A DNA stretch of 60,897 nucleotides, taken from contig JAIFMG010000008.1 of assembly GCA_020048645.1 (NCBI GenBank), positions 1 through 60,897 of the forward strand, given 5' to 3'. The notes under the pieces were generated by a model. It did no database searches. It was not told the DNA's origin and saw only the letters and a program-made list of their open reading frames with translations. The stretch is from Bacteroidota bacterium. Lineage in GTDB: Bacteria; Bacteroidota; Bacteroidia; Bacteroidales; UBA6013. Positions 43,423 to 51,702 of the stretch are shown piece by piece. Position numbers and translations under genes: made by a program. Within the stretch, counting starts at the first letter, position 1; each line of letters opens with the position of its first letter.

Positions 43423-44694
43423 TCAGGCCTTGGCCGAACGCAGCGTGAAGACGGTGATCTCGGGCGGCGTGCCGACCCTGCCCGGGAAGGCGATGAAGCC
43501 GAAGCCGATGTTGACGTAAAGGTGCCGCTTGCCCTCCGAGTAGAGCCCGCCCCAGTGCTTGTAGCGCAGCGAGACCGGGCTCCAGCGCCAGCCGGGGATG
43601 CGGAACGCGAACTGCATCCCGTGGGTGTGCCCCGAGAGCGTCAGGTCCACGTCCGACTGGGCCAGCACCTGCTCCGACCAGTGCGTGGGGTCGTGCGACA
43701 TGAGCAGCTTGAACGGCTCTTCGCGCACGCCCGCGAGGGCCTTGGCCAGGTCGCCGTACTGCGGGAAAGGCTTCTGCCCCCAGTTTTCGACGCCCAGCAG
43801 GCCGAAGCTCTGGCCGTCCTTCTCGATGCGCACGCCCTCGTTGAGCAGGGTTTTGAAGCCCATCTCCTGCTGCATGGCGATCAGGCGGCGCAGGTTCTCG
43901 GCCTTGTGCTCGGCCGAGGTCCAGTCGCGGTAGTAGTCGCCGTAGTCGTGGTTGCCCAGGATGGCGTACTTGCCCATCTTGGCCTCCATGCGGGCCAGCA
44001 GGGGCACCCAGCCCTCCAGCTCGTCGCTGATGTTGTTGACCATGTCGCCCGTGAAGAGGATCAGGTCGGCCTGCTGCTCGTTGATCATGGCGATGCCCGC
44101 CTCCACCTGCTCGCGGTGCGACTCGTCGAAGCTGCCCATGTGCATGTCCGAGACCTGCAGCACCCGCAGGCCGTCGAAGGCCGGGGGCAGGTTCTCGAAG
44201 CTCAGCGTCTGCTCCACCACCGTGTAGTTGAAGCGCCCGCGCAGGATGCCCCAGGCGATCGAGGCGAAGGGCACCGCGGCCACCATCAGCCCCAACTGCG
44301 TCAGGAAGCGCGATCGGCTGATGGCCCCGGCCGTGCGCGCCACGGGGCTCGCCGCGTCGAACGGCAGTGCTACCAGCTTGGCCAGCAGGCTCTTGGTATC
44401 GTCGAGCAGGTGGAAAGCCACGAAGAACATCTTCGGCACGTAGCTCAGGATCATGAAGCCCGCGAAGAAGGCGAAGAAAGAGTACTGGCCCTTGTAGCTC
44501 ATCTGGTCGCGGTAGAGCATCATGACAATCGACAGGAAAAGCATCAGGATCGGCACCAGCCAGTGCGTCAGATAGACGGCGACCTTGACCTTGTGGTTCC
44601 AGTTCTCGCTGATCTGCCGGAGGCCCTTGAAGGTGTAAAGGTCAATGGCCGTGAAGATGAGGACGGTAATTACCAGTGCGCTGAATGATCTCAT
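43423..44694 (-). CDS. membrane metallophosphoesterase (YkuE-like)
   Basis: 423 residues from the Met of MRSFSALV. The open frame extends into the hexamer tract as Phe-Pro repeats, but that is not coding. N-terminal membrane helices (about 3-22, 38-60, 72-95, 130-155) precede a calcineurin-like phosphoesterase domain. Its metal motifs are VSDMHMGSFD, FTGDMVNN, LGNHDYGDYY, and LSGHTHGMQF. Enzymes of this type hydrolyse lipid-linked phosphates (UDP-diacylglucosamine, undecaprenyl-PP) or nucleotides; the substrate is undefined. Its -7 box TATATTTG directly abuts a REP-like palindrome. Confidence 0.88.
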   Translation of the reverse strand: MRSFSALVITVLIFTAIDLYTFKGLRQISENWNHKVKVAVYLTHWLVPILMLFLSIVMMLYRDQMSYKGQYSFFAFFAGFMILSYVPKMFFVAFHLLDDTKSLLAKLVALPFDAASPVARTAGAISRSRFLTQLGLMVAAVPFASIAWGILRGRFNYTVVEQTLSFENLPPAFDGLRVLQVSDMHMGSFDESHREQVEAGIAMINEQQADLILFTGDMVNNISDELEGWVPLLARMEAKMGKYAILGNHDYGDYYRDWTSAEHKAENLRRLIAMQQEMGFKTLLNEGVRIEKDGQSFGLLGVENWGQKPFPQYGDLAKALAGVREEPFKLLMSHDPTHWSEQVLAQSDVDLTLSGHTHGMQFAFRIPGWRWSPVSLRYKHWGGLYSEGKRHLYVNIGFGFIAFPGRVGTPPEITVFTLRSAKA

Positions 44695-44724
44695 GCGGGC
44701 TTGATTTTTCGTTAGGATTTCGGG

Positions 44725-44732
44725 CAAATATA
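44725..44732 (-). promoter_or_regulatory. -7 box of the metallophosphoesterase gene
   Basis: TATATTTG on the minus strand, 30 bases before the ATG. The -33 position falls within palindrome 3 and holds no TTG, so the palindrome seems to have replaced it. Confidence 0.55.
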
Positions 44733-44760
44733 GTAGAGACAGGGCATGCCCTGTCTCTAC
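44733..44760. repeat. REP-like palindrome 3 (28 bp, perfect)
   Basis: Half-site GTAGAGACAGGGCA and its exact complement. It lies between the metallophosphoesterase promoter and the hexamer tract, upstream of the intact RAYT. Confidence 0.92.
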
Positions 44761-45180
44761 AATTGGGAATGGAAACGTAAACGGGAATGGAAACGTAAAC
44801 GGAAACGACAACGGAAACGGAAATGGAAACGTAAACGGAAACGTAAACGGGAATGGAAACGTAAACGGAAACGTAAACGGAAACGGAAACGGAAACGGAA
44901 ACGGAAACGTAAACGGAAATGGAAACGTAAACGGAAACGACAACGGAAACGGAAACGTAAACGACAACGGAAACGGAAACGGAAACGGAAACGGAAACGG
45001 AAACGTAAACGGGAATGGAAACGATAACGCAAACGCAAACGCAAACGCAAACGCAAACGCAAACGTAAACGTAAACGGGAATGGAAACGTAAACGTAAAC
45101 GTAAACGTAAACGTAAACGTAAACGTAAATGGAAACGGGAATGGAAACGACAACGACAACGGGAACGGGAATGGAAACAT
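44761..45180. repeat. 420-base hexanucleotide tract (AACGKA-type units)
   Basis: About 70 consecutive hexamers: mostly AACGGA and AACGTA with AATGGA, GACAAC, AACGGG and, near 45030, a run of AACGCA. Unit order is blocky, as expected from slippage and unequal exchange. No stop codons arise in several frames, so long artificial frames (Lys-Arg, Phe-Pro, Val-Ser repeats) appear. It lies between palindrome 3 and the intact RAYT start. Confidence 0.95.
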
Positions 45181-45193
45181 AAAGAACAATGAA

Positions 45194-45895
45194 ATGATGG
45201 ACAAATACAAAAACAAATACCGCATCGCGTCCGCCCGTGCCCAATGGTGGGATTATGGTTGGAATGGCGCGTATTTTATCACCATTTGCACCAAAAATAG
45301 GGAACATTTTTTTGGTGAAATCGCGGATGGAAAAATGGTATTGTCTGCCACGGGTGTCATCGCGGATATTTTGTGGCACGGTATCCCCAATCATGCACCC
45401 TTTGTTGAATTGGGTGATTTTGTGGTCATGCCCAATCATATTCATGGGATATTGATTTTGGATAAACCGAATGGGGGAAACGTGGATGACAACGCCATTA
45501 CCATCGTAGAGACAGGGCATGCCCTGTCTCTACAACAACCCGAAAAATCCCCACAACCCGGACAATCACCGCAATCCCCACAATCCGAAAAATCCCCACA
45601 ATCCCCACAACCCGGTCAATTCGGTCAATTGGGTCAAACGATTGAATCGCGGTCAGATCCACAGACCATTGGGCAGAAACGGTTTCAAAACATTGGCAAA
45701 AACACGGTTTCATCCATCATGGGATCATACAAATCTGCCGTTACCAAACACGCCAACCGATTGGGATTTGAAAATGGTTGGCAAGCCCTTTTTCATGACC
45801 ACATCATCCGCGATGATGCGGAATACCAACGCATTTCGGATTATATCATCAGCAACCCAGCCCATTGGAAGGAGGACAAATTCTATACGAAATGA
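45194..45895 (+). CDS. REP-associated tyrosine transposase (RAYT, Y1 HUH family)
   Basis: 233 residues. N-terminal Y1 fold: WWDYGWNGAYFITICTKNR, FGEIADGKMVLSATG, then HUH motif at His82-Ile83-His84 in VVMPNHIHGILIL. A second part has SSIMGSYKSAVTKHANRLG with Tyr179 as candidate nucleophile, then ALFHDHIIRDDAEYQRISDY. Between them, at about residues 105-150, the coding sequence contains a perfect 28 bp REP palindrome in frame (VETGHALSLQ), followed by a Pro-Ser-Gln tract. RAYTs act on REP palindromes by single-strand cleavage and joining. A decayed copy lies at 34481-35032. Confidence 0.88.
   Translation: MMDKYKNKYRIASARAQWWDYGWNGAYFITICTKNREHFFGEIADGKMVLSATGVIADILWHGIPNHAPFVELGDFVVMPNHIHGILILDKPNGGNVDDNAITIVETGHALSLQQPEKSPQPGQSPQSPQSEKSPQSPQPGQFGQLGQTIESRSDPQTIGQKRFQNIGKNTVSSIMGSYKSAVTKHANRLGFENGWQALFHDHIIRDDAEYQRISDYIISNPAHWKEDKFYTK
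45506..45533. repeat. REP-like palindrome 4 (28 bp, perfect), inside the RAYT gene
   Basis: Half-site GTAGAGACAGGGCA and its exact complement, read in frame as part of VETGHALSLQ. It lies between the HUH-bearing and Tyr-bearing halves of the transposase. Confidence 0.92.
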
Positions 45896-45921
45896 GCATC
45901 GGCTTTGATGGCAATCGGTCG

Positions 45922-46821
45922 TCAGAAGCCGAGCCAGAGCCAGCGCGCCCCGGCGGGTGAGAACTCGACGGCGGGCAGGGGCATCTTCAGGAAGCTGAGG
46001 CCGCGCAGGAGGCCGCGCAGCCAAGGCGAGCGGGCGGGCACGCGGCTCCAGTCGATGTCGAGCGAGAGGTAGGCTTGGCGCGTGCGGTCGAACTGGGGCA
46101 TGGGCCTGCCGTCGAGCTCGGTGGGGTTTTCGCTGCCCCCGGTCATGCCGTCGGCGCCGTAGCCCGCGGCCAGGTTGAGCCAGGCGGGCAGCCAGGGCGG
46201 CTTCTCGCGCCAGAATGAGGCCAGGTTGGCCGAGAGCCAGTAGGTCTGGCCGTTGTAGTCTTTGAGGGTCTGCTCTTGCCAGTTGGCTCCCAGCAGGTTG
46301 GGGCGATGCTGGGCGTAGGGGCTGGGGCGGAAGGAGTACTTGAGGCTGAGGCGCTGCTCCTGCCAGAGCGCCTGCTGCCCGTAGAACAGGGCGATGCCCG
46401 AGGAGTTGGCCACCAGGTCGTGCCAGGAGGCGCCCCAGCCCTGGTAGAAGCCGTCGAACAGCTCGATGGTGGAGACCGCCAGCAACGAGAGGCCCGCTGC
46501 GGCCCTGTCGCTGGCCCGGTCCGAGAGGCCCGTCCAGCGGTGCGCCGCTCGGGCCGCTCGGGCCACGTGGTAGCAAGTGGTCGCGTGGCCGAGCTTGTCC
46601 ATGGCCAGCCACTCGCGCGAGTCGTCGAACCAGTGGAAGCCCGCCCGCGGCTGCTCCTTGTACCAGAGCTGGTAGGCCAGGGCGAAGCCACCGACATAGG
46701 CGAAGGCATCGGCCCCCACGACAAGGCGCAGCCGCGCGCGGGCGAGGCTGTCGGGCGGAGTCGAGGCCAGGCTCGGGGCGGCCAGCAGCAGGGCCGCCAG
46801 CCAAGCCCAAAGCCGCGTCAT
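45922..46821 (-). CDS. DUF2279 (YfiM-like) periplasmic or membrane-associated protein
   Basis: 299 residues with signal peptide (to about residue 20). Family features: RLVVGADAFAYVGGFALAYQ, WLAMDKLGHATTCYHVAR, ELFDGFYQGWGASWHDLVAN and SLKYSFRPSPYAQHRP. DUF2279 proteins are of unknown function. The start overlaps the stop of the TerC gene upstream (ATGA), so the two are translationally coupled. The RAYT gene ends just after its stop on the other strand. Confidence 0.8.
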   Translation of the reverse strand: MTRLWAWLAALLLAAPSLASTPPDSLARARLRLVVGADAFAYVGGFALAYQLWYKEQPRAGFHWFDDSREWLAMDKLGHATTCYHVARAARAAHRWTGLSDRASDRAAAGLSLLAVSTIELFDGFYQGWGASWHDLVANSSGIALFYGQQALWQEQRLSLKYSFRPSPYAQHRPNLLGANWQEQTLKDYNGQTYWLSANLASFWREKPPWLPAWLNLAAGYGADGMTGGSENPTELDGRPMPQFDRTRQAYLSLDIDWSRVPARSPWLRGLLRGLSFLKMPLPAVEFSPAGARWLWLGF

Positions 46822-47825
46822 GCCTTGGCTTCCTGCTTGATGGGGAAGAGCACCGAAAGCACCACCGAGATGACCAGCACCGACCCGACCACGGCCAGGG
46901 ACATGGGCGAGCTGATGTGTACGAACGGCTCGATGACCATCTTCACGCCGATGAAGGCCAGGATGATGGCCAGGCCGTACTTGAGGCGGCTGAACATGTG
47001 CATGAAGTTGGCCAGCAGGAAGTAGAGCGCGCGCAGGCCCAGGATGGCGAAGATGTTGGACGTGTAGAGGATGAACGGGTCGTCGGGCGCGATGGCGAAG
47101 ATGGCCGGGATGGAGTCCACCGCGAAGACCAGGTCCGTGAACTCGATGACGGCCACCACGACCAGCAGCGGCGTGGCCATGCGGGCGCCGTTCTGCACCG
47201 TGAAGAACTTGTCGCCGTCGAAGCTGGGCGACACCTTGAACAGGCGCCGCACCACGCGGGCACCGATGCTGTTGCCGTAGTCGGCCTTCTCGTCGTCGTC
47301 GCCGTCTTCGTGGCCGAACCAGGACTTCACCCCGGCATAGATCAGGAAGAGGCCGAAGACCGTAAGCACCCCGTTGAGGACGACCACCTGGCCGAACAGC
47401 TCGAAGGCGGGCAGGTAGGTGAGCTTGATCAGCCCGATGCCCGAGAAGATGAAGATGGCCCGGAAGACGATGGCCCCCAGGATGCCCCAGGAGAGCACCT
47501 TGTGGTGGTACTCGGCCGGCACCTTGAAGTAGCCGAACACCAGGATGAAGACGAAAAGGTTGTCCACCGAGAGGGCCTTTTCGATCCAATAGGCCGACTG
47601 GAACTGCGAGAACTTCTCGAAGCGCGAGCCGTCGTCGGTCATCAGGAGGATGACCACGCTGAAGAGCATCGAAAGGCTGATCCAGACCAGCGACCAGGTA
47701 AGGGCCTCCTTGTTGGAAATGGCGTGGCTGCGCTTGTTGAAGACGCCGAGGTCGAGCAGCAGCATCAGCAGGATGACGGCCGCGAAGATGCCAATGACGA
47801 CGGGATGGTTGATAAGATTGTCCAT
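46818..47825 (-). CDS. TerC/Alx-family integral membrane protein
   Basis: 335 residues. About nine membrane helices. Signatures are WIEKALSVDNLFVFILVFGYF near residue 80-100 and VIEFTDLVFAVDSIPAIFAI near 230-250, each with Asp in the membrane as in Alx/TerC. Members are associated with manganese export. I looked upstream for a yybP-ykoY riboswitch and saw none. Coupled with the DUF2279 gene downstream. Confidence 0.88.
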   Translation of the reverse strand: MDNLINHPVVIGIFAAVILLMLLLDLGVFNKRSHAISNKEALTWSLVWISLSMLFSVVILLMTDDGSRFEKFSQFQSAYWIEKALSVDNLFVFILVFGYFKVPAEYHHKVLSWGILGAIVFRAIFIFSGIGLIKLTYLPAFELFGQVVVLNGVLTVFGLFLIYAGVKSWFGHEDGDDDEKADYGNSIGARVVRRLFKVSPSFDGDKFFTVQNGARMATPLLVVVAVIEFTDLVFAVDSIPAIFAIAPDDPFILYTSNIFAILGLRALYFLLANFMHMFSRLKYGLAIILAFIGVKMVIEPFVHISSPMSLAVVGSVLVISVVLSVLFPIKQEAKA

Positions 47826-47944
47826 TTTTGGAAAAATGAGCGGTTTATAGGGTTGGGAAATGAAATGCGAATCTATGCAAAGTCCATGAGAAGGCCTTGG
47901 AACGGCGCATCAGGAAACGGCCTGCCCGGCATCGTGGTACGCGC

Positions 47945-49000
47945 TCAGGATGATTTCTTGCGGAAATCGGAAAGCCGCGTGGCCAGGGTGAAGTGGTTGG
48001 TGGCCCCGGCCATGTGGAGGCTGGACCTGCCGTAGCTGATCTGGAACTTCGACACGCGCAGGCCCACCCCGAACGAGAAGCCGACCATGCCCGGCCGCGA
48101 GCTGATGGACAGCTCCTGCCGGCGGCGGTGGTTGTACGACAGCTCGACGAAGAAATTCTCGGAAGGCAGGAACTCCACGCCAAAGACCGCGTGGCGCAGC
48201 AGGTTGTCCGAAAACTGCCGGAAGCGGCTCTGCTCAAGGCTCTCGCCCGTGAAGGGGTCGAAGGTGGAAGCGTCGGGCTTGTCGTAGCTTAGGTCGAAGC
48301 GCTGGAGCGAGACCAGGCCGAGGTTGACCCGGAAGGGGGCGTGGGCCAGGCGCTGCGAGATGCCGATCTGGACCTCGAAGGGCAGGCGCTCGCGCTGGCC
48401 CGGCACGTAGCGCGTCAGTTGGAAGCCCAGGTGGCGGACGAGCAGGCCCGCCGAGAAGTTGGCGTTGGGCTGGTAGAAGGCCCCCAGGTCGAGGGCCACG
48501 CCCAGCGAGCTGTACTGCTCGAACGAGGAGTAGATGGGCTTGAGGGTCGCGCCCACCCGCCAGGCGGAGTCGAGCTGCCGCGAGGCGCCCAGGAAGACGA
48601 CCGTCTCGGCGGCCTGAAACTGGCCTTGCGCCAGCCCGGCCTCGTCGGTGCGCTGGAAGACGCCGTAGTCCACCTGGTTCAGGCCCACGAAGCAGGTGCC
48701 CAGGCCCTCGAAGTCCTTGGCCAGCGAGAAGCCGCCGACGTTGATGTCAACCAGGTAGTCCAGGAAGCTGGCCTGGGCCTGCCAGTCGTCCGAAGGGCTG
48801 AGCAGGGCCGGGTTGTGCAGGTGCAGGCCACCGAATCCGCTGGGGTTGGCCACGGCCGAGCCCCCCAGCACTCCCAGCCGCGAGCTGGCCGGCAGGTTCA
48901 GGAAGGCGTAGGTGCTTGCCCCGCCCAGTTGCCCCCAGGTGGGCAGGCTGGTGAGCAATCCTAGCAAGAGCAGGCCGATTCGGGTCAGTTGGGGCATCAT
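47945..49000 (-). CDS. porQ: type IX secretion system protein PorQ
   Basis: 351 residues from the first Met of MMPQLTR (the second is also possible); signal peptide to about residue 24. The mature start GGASTYAFLNLPASSRLGVL and the following GGLHLHNPALLS are typical of PorQ. The remainder is a repeated-strand barrel. PorQ is an outer-membrane component linked to attachment of A-LPS to type IX cargo together with PorU/V/Z. None of its partners is in the window. Upstream is a 366-base AT-rich gap. Confidence 0.87.
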   Translation of the reverse strand: MMPQLTRIGLLLLGLLTSLPTWGQLGGASTYAFLNLPASSRLGVLGGSAVANPSGFGGLHLHNPALLSPSDDWQAQASFLDYLVDINVGGFSLAKDFEGLGTCFVGLNQVDYGVFQRTDEAGLAQGQFQAAETVVFLGASRQLDSAWRVGATLKPIYSSFEQYSSLGVALDLGAFYQPNANFSAGLLVRHLGFQLTRYVPGQRERLPFEVQIGISQRLAHAPFRVNLGLVSLQRFDLSYDKPDASTFDPFTGESLEQSRFRQFSDNLLRHAVFGVEFLPSENFFVELSYNHRRRQELSISSRPGMVGFSFGVGLRVSKFQISYGRSSLHMAGATNHFTLATRLSDFRKKSS

Positions 49001-49366
49001 GTCCGAGGTTTTCGTGTTGTCGCGCCCGGCAGTGCTTCCCCGTGGGGGCACGCGCCCAAGCGATTCGAAGCCGAAAAATAGTCCATTTTGGGCAAAATCC
49101 TTGGTTCCTTATTTTTCAAGGGTCAACAGGCGCTTCGTCCGGTCTTCATTTTCGGGACAAAAGCTTTAGTTCTTTGGCATTCGATATTTTTTTTCATAAT
49201 CCATTTTTTTTATTTCTCAAATGCCTTTTTTGTTCACATTCAAAAGCGGAATCAAAAGAATGGCGAAAAAATAATAAGGCATTTTTGAAAGCAAGATTTA
49301 ACGATCATTTATGGTTCAATTTTTGCGAAGCTAACGAATTAACTCGGAGAAATCCAAATTCTTGCT
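49001..49366. other. AT-rich divergent intergenic region, no gene
   Basis: This separates porQ (minus) from the DUF4783 gene (plus). It is rich in T runs, with no convincing TTTG-N19-21-TAnnTTTG pair on either strand and no coding frame I can support. Confidence 0.5.
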
Positions 49367-49783
49367 ATGAAAAGTGCCTTGGCCACCCTTTGCCTTCTGT
49401 TGGTAGCGTTTCTGGCAAACCTTTCGCCAACGGAGGCCCAGTCGAGCCTGGAATACGACCTGCCCCAAGGAATCCGGGACGCGCTGACCAAGGGCGACTC
49501 GCGGACGCTTTCGGCCTACTTCAACACCAACGTCGAGCTGGTGGTCCTGGCCTACGAGGACGTCTGCTCGAAGGCCCAGGCCCAACTCATCCTCGAAAAC
49601 TTCTTCAACCAGCACAAGCCCGTGGCGTACAACGAGCTGCGGGGCGGAGGCAGCGACGCGGCCAAGTACTCCATCGGCGAGCTCCAGACCGAGGCCGGCT
49701 CGTTCCGCATCTACTTCCTGATCAAGATCGTCGGCGACCGCATGACCATCAACCAGATGACCGTGGAAGAGGCGCCAGGATGA
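49367..49783 (+). CDS. DUF4783 protein
   Basis: 138 residues with a signal peptide (to about Ala24). The mature domain has DLPQGIRDALTKGDSRTLSA, VELVVLAYEDVCSKAQAQLI and ELQTEAGSFRIYFLIKIVGD, an NTF2-like pattern. It precedes nadC, a gene order seen widely in Bacteroidota. Function unknown. Confidence 0.82.
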   Translation: MKSALATLCLLLVAFLANLSPTEAQSSLEYDLPQGIRDALTKGDSRTLSAYFNTNVELVVLAYEDVCSKAQAQLILENFFNQHKPVAYNELRGGGSDAAKYSIGELQTEAGSFRIYFLIKIVGDRMTINQMTVEEAPG

Positions 49784-49883
49784 AGGACTGACGCCGGACG
49801 GCCCCCTGTGGCGGGCCAGCGCTGAGCATTCCGTCCCCCCCCGGCCCTCCTCCCGCGAGGCCAAGCGCCCCCGGGCGCCCCGA

Positions 49884-49918
49884 AGCTCCCCCAAGAAGGG
49901 AGCTTTTTCGTATCTTTG
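49884..49918 (+). terminator. terminator hairpin followed by a -7 box (nadC promoter region)
   Basis: AGCTCCC-CCAAGAA-GGGAGCT then TTTT ends transcription after the DUF4783 gene. Directly after it TATCTTTG (49911-49918) is an exact -7 element for nadC, whose -33 region would lie within the hairpin. Confidence 0.65.
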
Positions 49919-49992
49919 GAATGCGTCCCTGGCGCTTCTGGCGGCCAAGGGTTCGGAGCTTCCCTTTATCCCCCCAACAAAAACGATGAGCG

Positions 49993-50841
49993 ATGAAAAC
50001 CTACGATCTGGACCAATTCATTGAGAACATCCTGGCCGAGGACCTGGGCGACGGCGACCACAGCACCCTGGCCGTCATCCCCGACGATGCCCGCGGCAAA
50101 GCCAAGCTGCTGGTCAAGGAAGCCGGCATCCTGGCGGGCGTCGAGCTGGCCGAGCGCGTCTTCGGCCAGCGCGGCTTGGCCGTGCGCCGCCTGCTCGACG
50201 ACGGGGCCAGCGTCAAGCCCGGCGACATCGCCTTCTTCGTCGAAGGGCGGGTGCACGACCTGCTCCAGCTCGAGCGGCCGGTGCTCAACCTCATGCAGCA
50301 CATGTCGGGCATCGCCACCAAGGTGCGCCGCTACCTCGACCGCGCCGGGCAGGTGCCCCAGCCCGCGCCCCAGCTCGTGGACACCCGAAAGACCACGCCC
50401 GGGATGCGCCTGATCGACAAGTGGGCCGTCCGCATCGGCGGGGGCCACAACCACCGCATGGGCCTCTACGACATGATCATGCTCAAGGACAACCACATCG
50501 ACTTCGCCGGGGGCATCGACAAGGCCATCGCCCAGGCGGTGGACTACCTACGCCGCACGGGCCGCGTGCTGCCCATTGCCGTGGAGGCCCGCGACCTGGA
50601 CGAGGTGGAGCAGATCCTGGCCCACGCCCAGCACGTGGAGCGCATCATGCTCGACAACTTCTCGCCCGAGCGGGCCCGCGAGGCCGTGCGCTTCATCGGC
50701 GGGCGCTGCAAGACCGAGGCCACCGGCGGCATCAACATCGACAACATCGACCAGTTCTTCGCCACGGGCGTCAACTACATCTCCGTGGGCGACCTGACCC
50801 ACCACGTCGACGCGCTCGACCTGAGCCTGAAGGCCGTCTGA
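49993..50841 (+). CDS. nadC: nicotinate-nucleotide pyrophosphorylase (carboxylating)
   Basis: 282 residues, standard length. EDLGDGDHSTLAVI, QHMSGIATKVRRYLD, DTRKTTPGMRLIDKWAV, IGGGHNHRMGLYDMIMLKDN and VEARDLDEVEQIL cover the phosphoribosyl-binding and quinolinate sites. It makes nicotinate mononucleotide from quinolinate and PRPP in de novo NAD synthesis. Confidence 0.95.
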   Translation: MKTYDLDQFIENILAEDLGDGDHSTLAVIPDDARGKAKLLVKEAGILAGVELAERVFGQRGLAVRRLLDDGASVKPGDIAFFVEGRVHDLLQLERPVLNLMQHMSGIATKVRRYLDRAGQVPQPAPQLVDTRKTTPGMRLIDKWAVRIGGGHNHRMGLYDMIMLKDNHIDFAGGIDKAIAQAVDYLRRTGRVLPIAVEARDLDEVEQILAHAQHVERIMLDNFSPERAREAVRFIGGRCKTEATGGINIDNIDQFFATGVNYISVGDLTHHVDALDLSLKAV

Positions 50842-50917
50842 ACCCGCGCGCCCGCCCGGCTTGGCTTTTTTGCTTACTTTTGGCTCCGCCCAGCGAACCA
50901 ACACCCCACACACCACC

Positions 50918-51649
50918 ATGTTCAGCCTTCTGCGAAAAGAAGTCAGCGGTTTCTTCAGCTCCCTGATCGGCTACATCTCCATCGCCGTCTTCCTCCTGGT
51001 CAACAGCCTGTTCCTGCTGGTCTTCCCGGGCGACCTCAACGTGATCGACAGCGGCTACGCCGACCTGGAGCCGCTGTTCTTCCTGGCGCCCTGGGTGTTC
51101 CTCTTCCTGGTGCCGGCCATCACCATGCGCAGCTTCGCCGAGGAGAAGCGCACGGGCACCATCGAGCTGCTGTTTACCCGCCCGCTGACGGACCTGTCGA
51201 TCGTGCTGGCCAAGTACTTCGCCGGGCTGGTGCTGGTGCTCTTCTCGCTTCTGCCCACGCTGCTTTACTACCTCTCGGTCTATCTTCTGGGCGACCCGGT
51301 GGGCTGCATCGACACGGGCGGCACCTGGGGCTCCTACCTGGGGCTGTTCTTCCTGGCGGCCATTTACGTGGCCGTGGGCATCTTCGCCTCGTCGCTGACC
51401 GACAACCAGATCGTGGCCTTCATCCTGGCCGTGCTGCTGTCGTTCCTGCTCTACTTGGGCTTCGACTTCATCGGCCAGCTCGAGGCCCTCAAGAGCATCG
51501 ACCGGGCCGTCATGGGCCTGGGCGTCAACGAGCACTACCGCTCCATCAGCCGCGGAGTCGTCGATAGCCGCGACCTTTTGTACTTCGTGGGCGTGGTGGC
51601 CATTTTCATCCTCCTGACCAAAAGCGTCCTCGAAAGCCGCAAGTGGTGA
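50918..51649 (+). CDS. gldF: gliding-motility ABC transporter permease GldF
   Basis: 243 residues with six membrane helices, starting MFSLLRKEVSGFFSSLIGYI. Other features: FFLAPWVFLFLVPAITMRSF, EEKRTGTIELLFTRPLTD and a C-terminal KSVLESRKW. GldF pairs with GldG and ATPase GldA (not in this window). The complex is needed for gliding in some species and is present even in non-gliding relatives. The start chosen is the Met of MFSLL; the frame upstream has no protein character. Confidence 0.9.
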   Translation: MFSLLRKEVSGFFSSLIGYISIAVFLLVNSLFLLVFPGDLNVIDSGYADLEPLFFLAPWVFLFLVPAITMRSFAEEKRTGTIELLFTRPLTDLSIVLAKYFAGLVLVLFSLLPTLLYYLSVYLLGDPVGCIDTGGTWGSYLGLFFLAAIYVAVGIFASSLTDNQIVAFILAVLLSFLLYLGFDFIGQLEALKSIDRAVMGLGVNEHYRSISRGVVDSRDLLYFVGVVAIFILLTKSVLESRKW

Positions 51650-51702
51650 GGCCCGCGCCCCGCCTTCTGCCCGAAACCCCATCCGATAAAAGCCCTGCCG
51701 AA

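Noticed and set aside
44746-45225. Long Lys-Arg, Phe-Pro or Val-Ser 'proteins' on both strands
   Set aside because: They are translations of a hexamer microsatellite; several frames are open at once.
47826-47944. Manganese (yybP-ykoY) riboswitch before the Alx-type TerC gene
   Set aside because: The leader is short, and I see neither the conserved loops nor a terminator switch.
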